In this document: one piece after another, positions 1-13,000 of the stretch
Layout of the letters: each line of letters starts with the position of its first letter
How positions within the stretch are numbered: the first letter of the stretch is position 1
Assembly (NCBI RefSeq): GCF_036785885.1
Contig: NC_092317.1
Span: forward strand, 9,054,501-9,118,500
Reading direction: 5' to 3'
DNA: 64,000 bases
DNA from: Coffea arabica
Lineage: Eukaryota; Streptophyta; Magnoliopsida; Gentianales; Rubiaceae
The notes under the pieces: model-generated
The model's database searches: none
Seen by the model: only the letters and a program-made list of their open reading frames with translations
What the model was told of the DNA's origin: nothing
Program-made: the position numbers and the translations under genes

Positions 1-363
1 TCGGGCCAGGGGAACCACTTATTTGTAAAAGATCTCAACACTGCAGAATGAAAGTAATAAACCACAATGGACGTGAAGATAACACATTCTAAAGCCATCT
101 AATAAATGCAGCAACAACACAAGGAAACAGGGGAACCAATTAGAAAACATATATGAACAGTCAAATAAGCTATGGATGGGCAATCGATAATTCCAACTTT
201 TCTCAGGTTCATTTCCTAACAGAAGCCAAAGTTCTCGAGTTTATACAAACTTTACTTCCTCAATAAAGAACAGAGTGTAGATGAAACATAAAAGAACAAA
301 GAAGCCAATTTCAACAGAATAACTACTTGAATGTACTTCTACAGCTCTAAATAGAAAACTGAC
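1..363 (-). other. Intron of the REF6-like gene
   Basis: The sequence follows the exon donor at 363/362 on the minus strand. No stretch here continues the JmjC domain in any frame, so the intron appears to run off the left edge. Confidence 0.6.
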
Positions 364-1222
364 CAAGAGGATTGATCTCTCCCCCATAGCCATGCACCCT
401 GATCACCTCTTCGAACGCTGCAGCCGCATCCCAAGGCACACCATACCATGTCTTCCCTGCACCCGTATGCAGGTAATTCAAGCTATGCAAGTCATGATCC
501 TCCACATGCCAAGCAAACCAACTAAACATCATGGCAACATACACCATAGGCGAAGTCACACCGGGTATTTCCTCCTTCATAAAGGTCAACAGAGACCCTT
601 TAGCCCTAGAAACGCCTCTCATATTCCACTCAGTGTCCCCAACTGTCACATTAGCATTAACATTACTCCCCTCGCCTCCCCCCTCCTTTCCACCCCTTCT
701 CGGGGCAAATGCCGAGCCAGGCATATCATTTGCATACTCTACTGAAAAGGGCTTATCCACAATGGCTTTCCAGTAAAGAGTTTCAATCTCTAATGGAGTC
801 AAACATTTCTTCCTACTCTTTTTCAAGTAATTCCTTTCAAATGCTTTTGCCTTAGCCTCAAATACTTCCAGGGTATAGTTCTCCCCACTCTGCCACACCG
901 GTTTCTGAACAGGGCGCTGTTTTCTTGGGCAGAATCCGATCTGCTGCTGCCTAGTGGTAAATGTAGGAGAACCAGACCGGGCCACGAGTGATTTGTTAAG
1001 GTTAGAAACGGCAGTTTTCTTGTGAGGTGCTGGAACAGGGGGAACAATTTTGCAAATCCCATATTGGGAAGCTTCTTTTTCAATCTTGAAAATGTAAGCA
1101 ATTGGATCTTGAAATTCAGCTAGGGTTGGGTGATATTCTGGAGCTACAGGTAGGGTTTTAAGCCAAGAAAATACTTCAATATTTCCACCGGCAACTGGGG
1201 TTGAAGAAGCTTCTGAAGCCAT
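364..1222 (-). CDS. REF6: REF6/JMJ12-like histone H3K27 demethylase, first exon (partial gene)
   Basis: First coding exon of a JmjN/JmjC lysine demethylase that removes methyl groups from histone H3 lysine 27 in the nucleus. The ATG is at 1222 and the exon ends at 364 before a GT donor (GTCAGT), in phase 1; 286 codons are present. JmjN covers about residues 24-62 (LPVAPEYHPTLAEFQDPIAY). The start of JmjC includes the iron ligands H239 and E241 in HVEDHD. The stretch FTTRQQQIGFCPRKQRPVQ matches REF6 better than its relative ELF6. The rest of JmjC and the C-terminal C2H2 zinc fingers lie beyond the left edge. The final G plus a following TT would give the valine REF6 has after INPL, which supports the donor. 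Recognised from memory of Arabidopsis REF6 (At3g48430). Confidence 0.9.
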
Positions 1223-3276
1223 TGAATTAAATTAACTAAACTAACCAAATGGCAAAATGGGATTTTGTCAACAGCTCAAAAAATGGATAAAAATGCAATC
1301 TTTTTCACACAAAATTACACCAAAAATGGGGAATCTTTACATTTTTGGTGTAAATTTGTGCAGTTGCATGGCTGAAATATGTTAGAGATCTGTCTTGGGG
1401 TTCAAAGGGGTAGTAGCATTTTTGGTTGAGGGGTTTATTCTAGAGAGAAAGAGAAAGAAAGAAGGCCAGAAAGAAGGGCAGAGAGCAGCTGTTGAGATTC
1501 TCTATTCTCTCATTTTTCTATTAGGATTTGATATCAAATATAAATTCAGTGCCAGCAAGAGAAAGAGGGTGACCTACTGACCTATTCCTTTCCTCTTTTT
1601 TTTTCCTTTTTTCTTAAAAAATCTTTTTGTGGGGGTTTTTTTTGGGGGTGGGGGGTTTGATTTATTTTGTGCTCTGTTTTTTATGGGGAACAGGGAATGA
1701 GAGAACAGGGGAGGGGCTGAGTGAGTAAGAGGCAGAACAGAGGATGAAAAGGTGAAAATGAGAGTGTACAGTGTGTGAGAGAGAGTGGAGTGAAAACATG
1801 TGATGTGAGTGGGGTTTTATTAGGGGTTGGGGGGTTAGGAGGGGTGGTGAAAATGACAGGAGAGTGTTTTTTGGGTTTATTTACTGTTCTGCCACAAGAT
1901 TTTGTTTTTATTTGCTGGTTGGACGATGGAGATAGGGCAATGGGTGGTGGAGTCAAGTGAAATTGTGGGGTTGTTCTTTTCTTTCTTTCTTTTTTCATTT
2001 TTACTATAGGGTGATGTTCTTTGAAAACTGAATAAGTCTGAAATATTCTTTGAGTATATTACAGTTAATCACATGTTAAATGTTGCCTAAAAAAACTAGT
2101 CCCATAGTAAAGGTTAGTTGGAGTTTAACTCCTCTAAGAAATTCACCCCCACTACTCAAGCACCATTTGTTGTGTAGCTCTTTCTATTTCTTCTTTGTTC
2201 TTTTGTACCAGTTGTGTAGGTGAAAAAACCTAAAATTTCTTGCAAATTTAGTCTAAATTGATTCTTTTTTTTTTAAATTGATTGTATTATTGATCATAAG
2301 TTTTAGTTGTGTCCATGCACAATATAAATATCCAACTAACTTTAAACATGCATTGAAAATTATGGAATGTTTGTTGTATATTTGGTTAAGTTGATCAATT
2401 TACATATTAGCTTTGTAATGCGTTATTGCAACTTTTTTCCAAGAAAAGAAACGCGATATATTACCTTGCTGTGAAGAATAAATTGTCATATTTGATCTTT
2501 AAAATTAATTCTTTTCCATTTTGAGTGTTATTTAAGGAGAACACTATTCTTTTTAGGAAACATATAACGATTTGATCACGCTGTTATGATTAGTCATAAG
2601 AAGAATTAGAAATCTTCGCTCTTTTGTTCTTCAAGAATCAGAAAAAAGACATTTTCTTTATAACAAAACATTTTGATTTAAACCCTTTGGTGCTTATGTT
2701 CCTCCATACCATTTTCTTTGCATGATTGCTATTACCAGTCCCATAGGATATATCCCATTAAATTAGACCCATTTTGCATTCATCAAAAGTACAAAATTGA
2801 TCAGAAATTTTCGAACAAATCTGTTATGTAAAATCTATAATTTCTCCTCTTCTTCTATCCATCACAATTTCATATGATAGCCTTCCACCAAATCGATTAC
2901 TAAACCACAATTTTGGACTTCTCGTAAACAAGAAAAATTCAGACAAATTGCTGCAAACATGGATATAGAATCAGAACTGAGTGAAATGTTTTCCTTTTTG
3001 CCAGGTTTTCAACATCCAAAGGGGAAGAGAAGTCTATAATTGTACCCCTATAAAAAACTTTAGTGGAGGAAAAGGTAATTTAACCTTTATTTTGGCCGTT
3101 CAGACTACAACAAGAGTTTTTTTTCAGGTCAAGGACAATATCTATCCCTGGAAACTGGAATTTACTGCCGGAGGCATAGCCAATCATAAGAAGATGCCCC
3201 AATGTGTGGCCCACACTAATTGAATGGCCCCACCAAAGCAGTAGCCCATGCAAGAGCTAAGTCCACTTTGGATGAT
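1223..3276. other. REF6-like 5' UTR/promoter and AT-rich intergenic DNA
   Basis: Upstream of the REF6-like start the minus strand is rich in CT and CA, with runs such as agagaaagagaaagaaag at 1442-1460 and further GA-rich tracts to about 1990. Pyrimidine-rich leaders of this kind are common in plant 5' UTRs. From about 2000 to 3276 the DNA is plain AT-rich sequence with no coding signal; short open frames here are low-complexity. Confidence 0.5.
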
Positions 3277-3284
3277 GCCCCCCC

Positions 3285-3894
3285 CTCTGTTTTCAGACTC
3301 GGACCGGACCGGCCGGTCGAACCGGTCGAACCGGAAACCGGCCAGGTAGCCGGTCCGAGTCACATTAGAAAACCGGAAATTTAAAATCCGGTCAAAGCCG
3401 GTCAAAAACCGGGTTTGACCGGGTTTGACCGGGAAAAAACCGGTTTTTCCGGTTCAACAGTAATTTTTTTTTAAAAAAATTCAAACTTTTTAATATTATG
3501 TTTTGACCCCCTAAATTGTTAAAACTTATTGATATAGCTCAAATATTTGATACTTTATAAATATTGTCCTAAAATTTGATGTTATTTTTCAATTAAATTC
3601 ATAATTTTAATTCTAAACTTGTTAATATTTATTAAATAATATAAATTGCTACTTGATTGTTCTAATTTCTTTGTATTTTCTTGTTAAATATATTTGAAAC
3701 ATCAAATATATATGAATATGCCTTTATTAATATCAATATATTATTAGATATTATATATATAATATTTTAATTTTTAAATAATTTTTATTTATGACGTCAT
3801 CCGGTTCGACCCCTATCGACCCCCGGTCGAACCCATTGACCCCTGACCCCTGACCTCGGCCGAGTCGCTATCCGGTCCGGTTCTGAAAACATAG
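3285..3894. mobile_element. Non-autonomous hAT element, GGTTC-rich family, copy 1
   Basis: A 610-bp element with ends CTCTGTTTTCAG and CTGAAAACATAG, flanked by the perfect 8-bp target duplication GCCCCCCC (3277-3284 and 3895-3902). Both subterminal regions are packed with ACCGG/CCGGT motifs; the middle is AT-rich and non-coding. An 8-bp duplication with short C(A/T)nTG-type ends is characteristic of hAT transposons. Other copies lie at 34597, 35715 and 38680. Confidence 0.85.
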
Positions 3895-4077
3895 GCCCCC
3901 CCGAGTCCAGTTCACCCCTTTGACAACAGTCTTCAGTCTTCACCGAAGTTGACCACATCTTGGGTAACATTTTGCAGTAAATTTAAAGTCTTCCTGCGAA
4001 GGTCAAAGGATTAGCAATTAGTACCAATCAGCACTTTACCAACGTAATTGTGGGATCTCGAGTGCTTAGACTTCAGA

Positions 4078-4470
4078 TAAAGCTGCAAACGAATCGAGCC
4101 GCTCGCGAGCAGTTTGAATCTGAATTCGAGCTGACCAAGTCGAATTCAAACTCAAATTCGAAGTCAAATTCAAGTTAAAAAATACTAAGTTCGTTAGTTT
4201 GCGAGTCGACTTGAGTTCGATTATATATATATATATTATTTTAATAGTAAAATTATATATATATTTCTAATATTTTATTATTTATTAAGAAAAATTATTA
4301 TCTTATTTATTTTTTAAAAATAAAATAATTCTTGTTTTATTTTTTTAAGTTCAAACTTAGATATTTTGATCTCATTGAACTTGAGTTCAAATTCGAGATT
4401 CGTAAAATTATGTTGTGACTCGACTCGAATAAATTGAAACTCGATTCGATTCGACTCATTTACACTCTCA
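4078..4470. mobile_element. MITE of the GCTGCAAACGA family
   Basis: A 393-bp element with related inverted ends (TAAAGCTGCAAACGA and, reversed, TGAGAGTGTAAATGA). Subterminal regions are full of TCGA/CTCGA motifs and the core is AT-only. The flanking octamers ACTTCAGA (4070-4077) and ACTTCAAG (4471-4478) are an imperfect target duplication. Probably non-autonomous hAT. Related fragments occur near 62310-62400 and 63459-63600. Confidence 0.6.
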
Positions 4471-4478
4471 ACTTCAAG

Positions 4479-6464
4479 TTGCCAAGAAGCATCCCTGTTG
4501 CCCTTCCCCTCTTCTTATAGCTAAGAAATCCAAGTAATTAGTAATTTAGATGTGACATGATGGGATTGATGGGACAAAATATATTTGATGTGACCTTTAT
4601 CAAGTTTATCTAACATCCGTCATCCGATGAGAATATGTCAGCTCACCCTGTAAAGATAGGTCGGTTTAAGTAGGTAACTCGAATACCAACGAATTATACC
4701 ATCTTACCACTATGAATACTCTCTCCTTCAACCTTCTGGCGGTAATTGAATCTGTTCCAAACCTATTAATTGCTCACTTCCGAACTTCTCATCTTCTACT
4801 TCGATTGCTAATTGAATTACACCAGGGGTGATGCCCCGCTCTGCGACCTCGTTTTGTTGCTGGCAGGGTGACCTTCAGGAGACGTTTGCACTAGCACAGG
4901 AAAGTCCGATGCGTGCCTGCACAGTATGAATCATCTAGTTTTACACGTTGATATAAACTTCATGCAAGAGTTGGCTATGATATGCCAAGAAAATTATGAA
5001 ATGTTAATTAGAAAAGTTTTTGTCATAGGAAAAATGATTCAATTACACCCGCGATAAGACTTGTACTGCTTAATCGCGTGTTACTTAAATTTCAAAACCT
5101 ATGCCATAAAATTTTTTATACGAGGTTTGAATGTAAAACATAGGGATTAGAATGAGAAAATAGATATTAATTCGATTCTGATTAAAATATACATAACTTT
5201 CAAGCCTTGATCAAGTCCAACTTTAGAATTAACACGTTGCAAAGTTTTTCATATAATTGGATATTTGAATTTTATGAAGTATAGTGAAAAACAACAAACC
5301 TTAATAATGGAACTCTCAAAAATCAAGGTAAATTAGACAGTATTAGTGGTTTAATGCTGATTTATTACGCTTATGCAAGTTGTCCCATTTCTTAGAGATA
5401 GAGGTGGATTTCGTGTTGTGTTTCTTCATGAAAAAACTTAATATTTAAATTTAAAGATTAATCTTTTCTATACAGTCAATGTATCATATCATTTGATTTT
5501 GAATTTGAACATTAAATTTTGCATATGTAGCATGAATCAAGATAGATACATCATTTGATTTTGAATTTGAACATTAAGTTATGCATATATAGTACGAATT
5601 GAGACCTACGACTGTATATACTGTCAGTATATAAACTTATCTGACATTTTAGTCAATGATCTCGCATAGCAAACAAAAGTTTTTGCTTTTACTCCAAAAT
5701 TTACCTACTGTAGCAACCTTTGTATGTTAGATTCCTAGCTTGTACGGCATGAAATGCTGTCTATTAGTTTTTTTCTTATTTCAACTGTTATTCTTTATAG
5801 TAAATCTTATACGCACTGATAATATATATACTATCACTATTAGATTTATAACAAATGTGCAAAAGTTAAATTTCAAATTCAAATGTTGCTCAGTTATCGC
5901 TCATTCAACGCTAACCGTCAGTGTAAAAAAGATTAATCATATTCTTTAATTAAGCAACTAGGAGCCTAAATTATAATCTTGAAAGGGACAAGATTAGAAA
6001 GTTTTTGAAGCACCATTTCGTTATAGATCAAAAAATAAGAAGAAATACCAAAACTCTTACAGCTTAATGGATTGGAGAACTGTTCAAAAGAAGCATCAAA
6101 TAAGAGAGAACCCTCTATTCTGAATCGTATTGGAAGACTTGATGCTGGTTTTGCTCCATGCACATGCATGCACAGTACTAAGCCACTAAGCATTTTAATC
6201 AACGATGATGTCTTTAACATTTGAACTCGAAAGAGTGTGGTAAATTGGCTAAAGCACTCGTACAAATTCAGGTTAACGAGACAACTAGACTGCAGATTTA
6301 AAGTCTTTTCCTCTCTTTGAAACACGACGAAAAACATGCACGCAGGAACAAGTCATTGGAAAGGTTTCCACCTATCTACAAAGAATGATGCCACTACAAA
6401 GTGTCCACACAGGAGCTATTAGTAGCATCAAGAATTTCCTACCATCTTCAACACTAGCTATAAC
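4479..6464. other. AT-rich intergenic region with short repeats
   Basis: No gene seen. A 39-bp segment beginning catttgattttgaatttg occurs at about 5489 and again about 62 bp later at 5551. The stretch about 5800-5945 has the tatacactatcactattag signature of a small MITE also found at 62040-62185. The right end, about 5970-6464, should include the APE1L 3' UTR. Confidence 0.45.
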
Positions 6465-6691
6465 TTAAGTCTCGGACTCACAACTCTTGGCAGAAAGTTC
6501 CAGGGATAGTGGGCAGTGGTCACTTCCGTAAAACCCTGCAAGAAACAGTTCTTTGTTAGTACAGATGCCAACGAGTACCTGTAAGCACCCAATCCTTCCA
6601 CCTCTCCATAAGGAGGTTGAACAAAAATAAGCCCAACAAGAATGCTGCCTGCACACACACACACAATACATATATATATATATGTATGTAC

Positions 6692-6728
<37 letters not shown>

Positions 6729-7027
6729 CAGATGTTTGACTTCATTGGAGTTGGTAAAACATGACATGCTAGAAAGCTATAAGACTAATTTCAGCAAACT
6801 AAATCTTTGCTTGTTTCCAGCAGGGGGATGGCTGAATGCATCCGTTTTCTTCAGTTTGACAGAAGACAAATTTCACAGGTATAATCACAGCCAAGATGAC
6901 TGAATTCCTAATTTAACTATAATAGCAAACAACACTGACTGAAATGTGTAATGAGCTACAACACCAGTTGCTCACATCCACCACAAGGAGTTGCAGAACA
7001 CCACAAACACTCCCCGGCACTCCCCCG

Positions 7028-7058
<31 letters not shown>

Positions 7059-10000
7059 CCAAAAAAAAAAAAAAAAGCCCAATGATTTTTTACAATAGAA
7101 ATGAAAAGCATGCAACAAATTGAGATGCTGTAAAAAGAATAGGTATAATAACCTCCTAACCTCATATTTGAGAGATCTTTTACGAGGACAAATTGAGAAA
7201 GCTCGAAAAGTGTTCCATCTAAGAAAGAAACGGGACTCTAAATCCATCTCTAATCGCAACAGGACATTATCCCAAAAAAAAAATACTGATACACTGTGTC
7301 AGGATACTACAAGTCACCAAGCTGAAGTAAAGAGAAAATGAGTTAGCATCAAATACCATCTAATTCAATTCCTTGCCCATGCATCTCACATGAGACGATT
7401 CTATCCTTAAGTTTCTCTGAAACAATGAAATAGTCAATTCTCATCCTTTTTCCACGGTACCTGCAAGAAATGAGGACATAACCCAAGGCATAAATATCAA
7501 CATATTACTTTAGTGACGGTCAAAATGATGCATTCTCTAGAAAATCAGTTTTTCAAGAACAACTGCAAGAATAATGGATTACTGGATAGCAGCATATCTC
7601 ACTTTCCAACAGGGTTCCCTGACCATGAAAAGCCACGCTCCATGTCCTTCTCCTTATGCAAGTACCTGTAGGCATCTACTAGCTTTCCCCTAGAACCACG
7701 CAATTTTACCGAATCAATGAATTCTGAGCATGAAATACTCTCATAAAGTGATAAAAAAATGTGTGTCAAAGACCATGTAAGTTTATTCACCCAATTAACT
7801 AACACCACTTAAAACTTGCCTCAGAAAAAGGGGAAAAAAAAAAAGGTTTCCCAAATGGAATGGCACATGTAGTTTCCCAAACCTGGGGAAACTAGGGTAT
7901 TTTTTCCCAATAAATTGGTCTAATAGAAATGCAATTATCTCCAGTTCTTGTTCTCAAAGCAATTAGGCTGCGTTCTACAGGAACATCTACCTTCATCTTA
8001 CGACCCCAGACAAAAAGAAAAGGACTACCAGATCATTCATGAGAAAACTATGGCTAAATTTCCAACCATGGAACAACTTAAAAATCCAAGACATGAAATA
8101 ATGAGATTATATACCAGACCTGGACCCTTACACTGCAGTTCTTTAGCACCTTGGAAAGCAGACTAAATTTTCAATTGTGTGTCAACATGTTTTGGAGTTC
8201 GCCACTCAGGAAAATGAATGCCATAGATGAGTTTACACTTCAACTTGGACAGAAATTTCAAACAGAAGAGAATCAATTCCAGCAAAGACAAGTGGTAATG
8301 AAGTAAAAGAGGCAACAAATGGTTAGAATTGTATCACCAACTAATTATTCAACACTAGGAATCCATACAACTAGTTCTAATGGAAGAAAACAAAGACAAA
8401 GTCTTGGACTTCTTGGGAACTTGTAACACAAATTGAATAACTGGTAAATAACATTGACTTATGAAAACAACTAATATTTGTCTAGCTTGGTGCCATCTTT
8501 TTACATTTTTAATGACTGGAATACTGCATGAGTTGAGAGTCCTATAGAAAAATGTTTATCACAAGATTTGCTTACTCTTTCAATATAGCACCAAATCGCT
8601 TCCTTTCAGACAGTGTAAATCCAGGCTGCCCAGAATCCTGTGCCATAATTCAGAAAGTCATAGAGGTAGTCACAGTTGCTGGCGTTGTAAAGAACATCTA
8701 AAATTTTATTCAGTTTTACTTTTATGAACATATCAACAAAGTATTGAGCTTATATGTGTCTACTAAGAGATATGAGAGATTAAAAAGAAATATGACTAAA
8801 CATCACGGAAATGGTTCAACAACTTAAGAAACCAGTAATAGATGTCATGAGCCACATATTTGGCCAGCTGGCATCCTTTATCACTTCCAATCACCTATCT
8901 AGATTAAGGGTCTCCCATGTACACTTGCTGTGAGAGGCAGTCTAAAGGACACAAAGATTGATCTTAAATAATTTTAGTTGGGTCTTGTTATTTAATCGTC
9001 CTGATCTCCAGAAACATGTCTATTTAAATGCTGTAAGAGATAAAACAATAAAATTCCACTACTACTTTTTTTTTTTATCATGCTGACTCAAATACATTTT
9101 GATTTGTTGTTCTCTACTACACATTGGCCTAAATGCATTCTAATTAGTTAGGCAGTCATTTAACTCAATCAGACAAATGAAATACTGGATGCATAGATAA
9201 TTGTCCAAATTGTGATGATAGTCGAAGTTACACACTGCTGATAAATGAATTGATACTTACCTTAAAAAGAATACTATGTGAGAGTTATTACTTTTTAGTA
9301 TATCTGTATGTGGTGAAGTTACAGATGGAACAATTATCAGAATTAATTTCAAATAAAATGATAGAGGTACTTATTGTAAGAATAGATATACGTATACGTA
9401 TGGTTTCTTATCATATTTGTGCATGTGTGAACCAGAGATGATGATGTAGTTTTAAAGTGTAAAAAGCCCCTAAGGTAATCACCTCTTTGTTTGGGGGGAC
9501 ATAACCATTAAGCTTTGCTGTGCTGAAAAATTCTGGATGGCTCACATCTATATCCTCATGACTGTGAGATGACAAATGAAAAGAAGACCATTATCCAAAA
9601 AGATTCATACAAAGTCAAAAGTAGTTGGCCAGTAAAATGGATATGCTATTCCACAGGAAATATTACTATTCCATGGGATATGAAAAGATGCCTATCATAA
9701 AAATTGGGCTTGCATTCTAGGGTTCATGTAAAGCAAATTTGCTTCAATGATAGACAATGAATGTATTGCACCTTAGTCAGATTCAACCAGATGTAGAAAT
9801 TGACGCTGAATTTCAATATTATTACCTATTACTGTAGGAGTCTCCTCATGAGACACAAAAATGTGACACCTTCAGTTCACGTGTCCTTATGGAAAGACAG
9901 AACAAATCAGATATATTAACTCCCTGTATACTGTTTGTTTTTAGTAGCTTCAAAACACCTGCAGTTGTGGAGCATCATTGATCCTAATAACTACAGATTC

Positions 10001-13000
10001 TGATCAAGAAGGTTCACTAAGATTTGCACACAAAATAGACATTTGCAGGTGATTTATTAAGGTCTCATATGCACATCAGACATTTCTGGGTGGTTATTAT
10101 TTGAGGAGTGATAGTGAGAGCCAGAAAAACCTGCCTTTTGTTTCAAAATAATAAGGGTGTGGATAAGTAGACAAGGTATCAGAAACCACTCGTAAAATTA
10201 ACATGCTTGAAACATCACAAGTAAAATGTGCTCCATGACTTCAGTCTCAAACAAAGCTAGCATTTAGCACCAGCACATCCTATAGTAATCCTAAAACTGC
10301 TATCTGGATTGTGATCAATTCATCCTCCACATTATGCTTCTATAAGTCCCTACAACAGGCTTATAGCAAGAAAAATTGCATAAAATGATTTATTTACATA
10401 ACTAAAGGGGTACACTGAAGAATATTTTTCTTCGCAAGAACATAAGTTAAAAAAAAAAGCAACCTCAACATGAAGCAATTACTCTCACAATCCAACGGCC
10501 AAACTTTCCAGCAAAAAAGTCAATATAATATTTTCAACGGGGAACTTGCTAATGATTATATACTTAAAAAAGGGCAGGAATTAAAATAATGGAACAATGT
10601 ACCAAATGAAAACAAAGGATATAGAGCACTGGTGATTCTTTGTCATATGTTTCTTTTGTAATCCCATTAAGTACCAGTTTAAAGATTTTAGCAAGCAAAA
10701 GGCAGGTACCTGACATTGAGGTCACCGCACCAGATAAGAGGTTTGTCTGAGTTTTGCAAAACAAACTCTAGCATCCTCTTATCCCATTTTCTTCTCCTCT
10801 GAAAAGAAGTTTCCTCATCTTTCCAACCATTGTTCGGCACATAGGTATTAAGAAACCGGAATGACTCAAATTCAGCCAAAATTACCCGACCTTCTGGTTC
10901 ATGCTTTGAACCTAGCAATAAAGAAAAATGTAAATTCCCTTTGCTTCTTGTCGCATGTTCAATATAGTAAATTACTAAAGCAAACAGCAAATCCTGTAGA
11001 ATATCAGATTACTGAAATTTCACAAAATTTTTTCTATAGAGTAAAAAAGTCCCGAGTAATCTTTCCTTGGCACATCAGGCAATTCCATATTGTCAAACTT
11101 TCAATAAAAGCTACAGTATTATAAATAAAATTTTGAGAAAGTTAATGAATAGAAGCCCAAGGCAGGTGGTCTAGAAGCAATTTTTTTCCCTAGGTTGGTT
11201 AGCCAGAAAAAAGTAGTTAAGATTTCCTACCAGAGCCACCCACATCAGTCAGCAGAAGCCCATTAAAGATTATTGATGGTGAACTGGAATGTTTGGTAAC
11301 AAAATACCAAACATTAGGGAACAGGTTTTAAGTGCAGGAGGTAAGGTTTCAATAATTGAAAACTGATACGAATGGACTTGCATTAATAAATTACTTCAAT
11401 GACAAATTCAGCCACATCCTAATAGCAGCTGGAAAGCATTCCAGGCATTGGTAAGTGGGGATGAGTTTAAATTAATGAAAACATCCCAGGTTGGCAAGAG
11501 TTAAAATTTGACAATTAATCATCTGAATATCCCACAAAGTTTTTGTAACCAATACAAAATCGAAGAAACAAAACAACTCAGACCTAAGGTATCAGGAATA
11601 TATATACATATAAAAGTAAGAATTCTTCCCTATTAGCCAATACAAGGATATATCATCTACATATGCATAAAGGTTGAGACTTGGACAGCCAGGAGTCAGA
11701 GGTACTGGTGTTAACCTCGAACTTCAACTAAACTATCCCTTACCCCTTTATCTTTTAAATAGAGAAAGATACAGATCGTAAGAAGTGACTGATACTGAAA
11801 TTGCAGGAATTTCAAAGAATGCCAAGTGTAGAGTAAAGCAAAAACTCTGAATGGCAAGCCAAAACTTTATCCACCAGAATAATATCAAGAAAGGGAAAAA
11901 TTTACAAGACAAAACAAGGATGTTTTGGAATGCTTTTGTTAATGTTCGTTCTTCAATTGCAACAGGTTAAGAATGGTAAGCCTAACTGATTTTAACACTA
12001 GAAGAAAATAATTCCACTTAAACAGATTTGACATGAAATGACTGGTCAAAGTTTTGACAAAACCAAAAAATTTAAGCACAGAATCAGAAAATTCAAATGC
12101 AAATACTCTACAGCAGTTTGTTAACATTTTATTCATAAAGAGTGGGGCTTACTTCTATTAAAACTACTCAAAGATGAAAGGCAATGGAATCTACAAAAAT
12201 CAAGTAGATTTTTGAAAAAGCATACCTAGTTCATCTTCAAAAAATAATTTGAAAAATTGAAATGAGTAATTTTTAAATTGGTTTACTCAACCACAAACCA
12301 AGAAAAAAACCTGATCATTTTGGTACAAAAACTTACCAAAACCAACTTAAGATTTCTTGAATGTAGTGGCTGCGTGGATTCAGAGGTTAGAATCATGTAA
12401 TTTGCATCACTTCCACATAGGTAAAAGTTCCTCAATAAGAAGAAAAAGATAGATCAATATGCCACTATACCTGTTCGATCAAGTGAGAAAGAGACCTTCT
12501 GTGGTTTGAAGCACTTTTTAATAAGTAATGCAGTACCAGCATACTTAAAATCTGAAAGAGACCACCAAACTGCATAATTTCGAAAAGGTGGACTTGATAG
12601 GGCACGCATCATAACCTACAAAATCACAGACCAACAGAGACTTGATTTGATAATACTGTAAATAGACAATTTCATCTTGCAGACTAACTGGAACAGGGTC
12701 ATTATTGTTAATCATATCACTGTCAGATCTCAGAGAATTTAGCAGAAAATCAGACATTTAGCCACTCTGCTGATGCCAGGGACGCCACTTGTCTGTCCGT
12801 CAAAAGAATAAGTTCCAGTGTATCAGATCACAAACTCTTTTGCAAATGGTAAACATCACAAGTTGGTAAGATATAGTCATGATACATCACTTGAGATCCT
12901 CAGAGAGTTCCTAATATGAGAACAAAATGTAAAGCAATTGAATCCAACTCCATTTCTTTAAGATCCCTTATCTTGGTCAAGTTTTGGAACCTGAACTTAT

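Noticed and set aside
392..776. Plus-strand open frames over the REF6-like exon
   Set aside because: Antisense shadows of a clearly conserved minus-strand coding exon; no domain resemblance.
1395..1998. Open frames in the REF6-like upstream region
   Set aside because: Low-complexity GA/CT-rich sequence expected of a leader or promoter; no protein family features.
3298..3420. Dense ACCGG/CCGGT palindromic repeats considered as a CRISPR-like or regulatory array
   Set aside because: They are the subterminal arms of hAT elements with proven TIRs and target duplications.
6458..6767. Two overlapping minus-strand open frames with Ser-Leu and Tyr-Ile repeats
   Set aside because: Produced by the GA/TA/CA microsatellite; only 6465-6535 in one frame is real, as APE1L exon 9.
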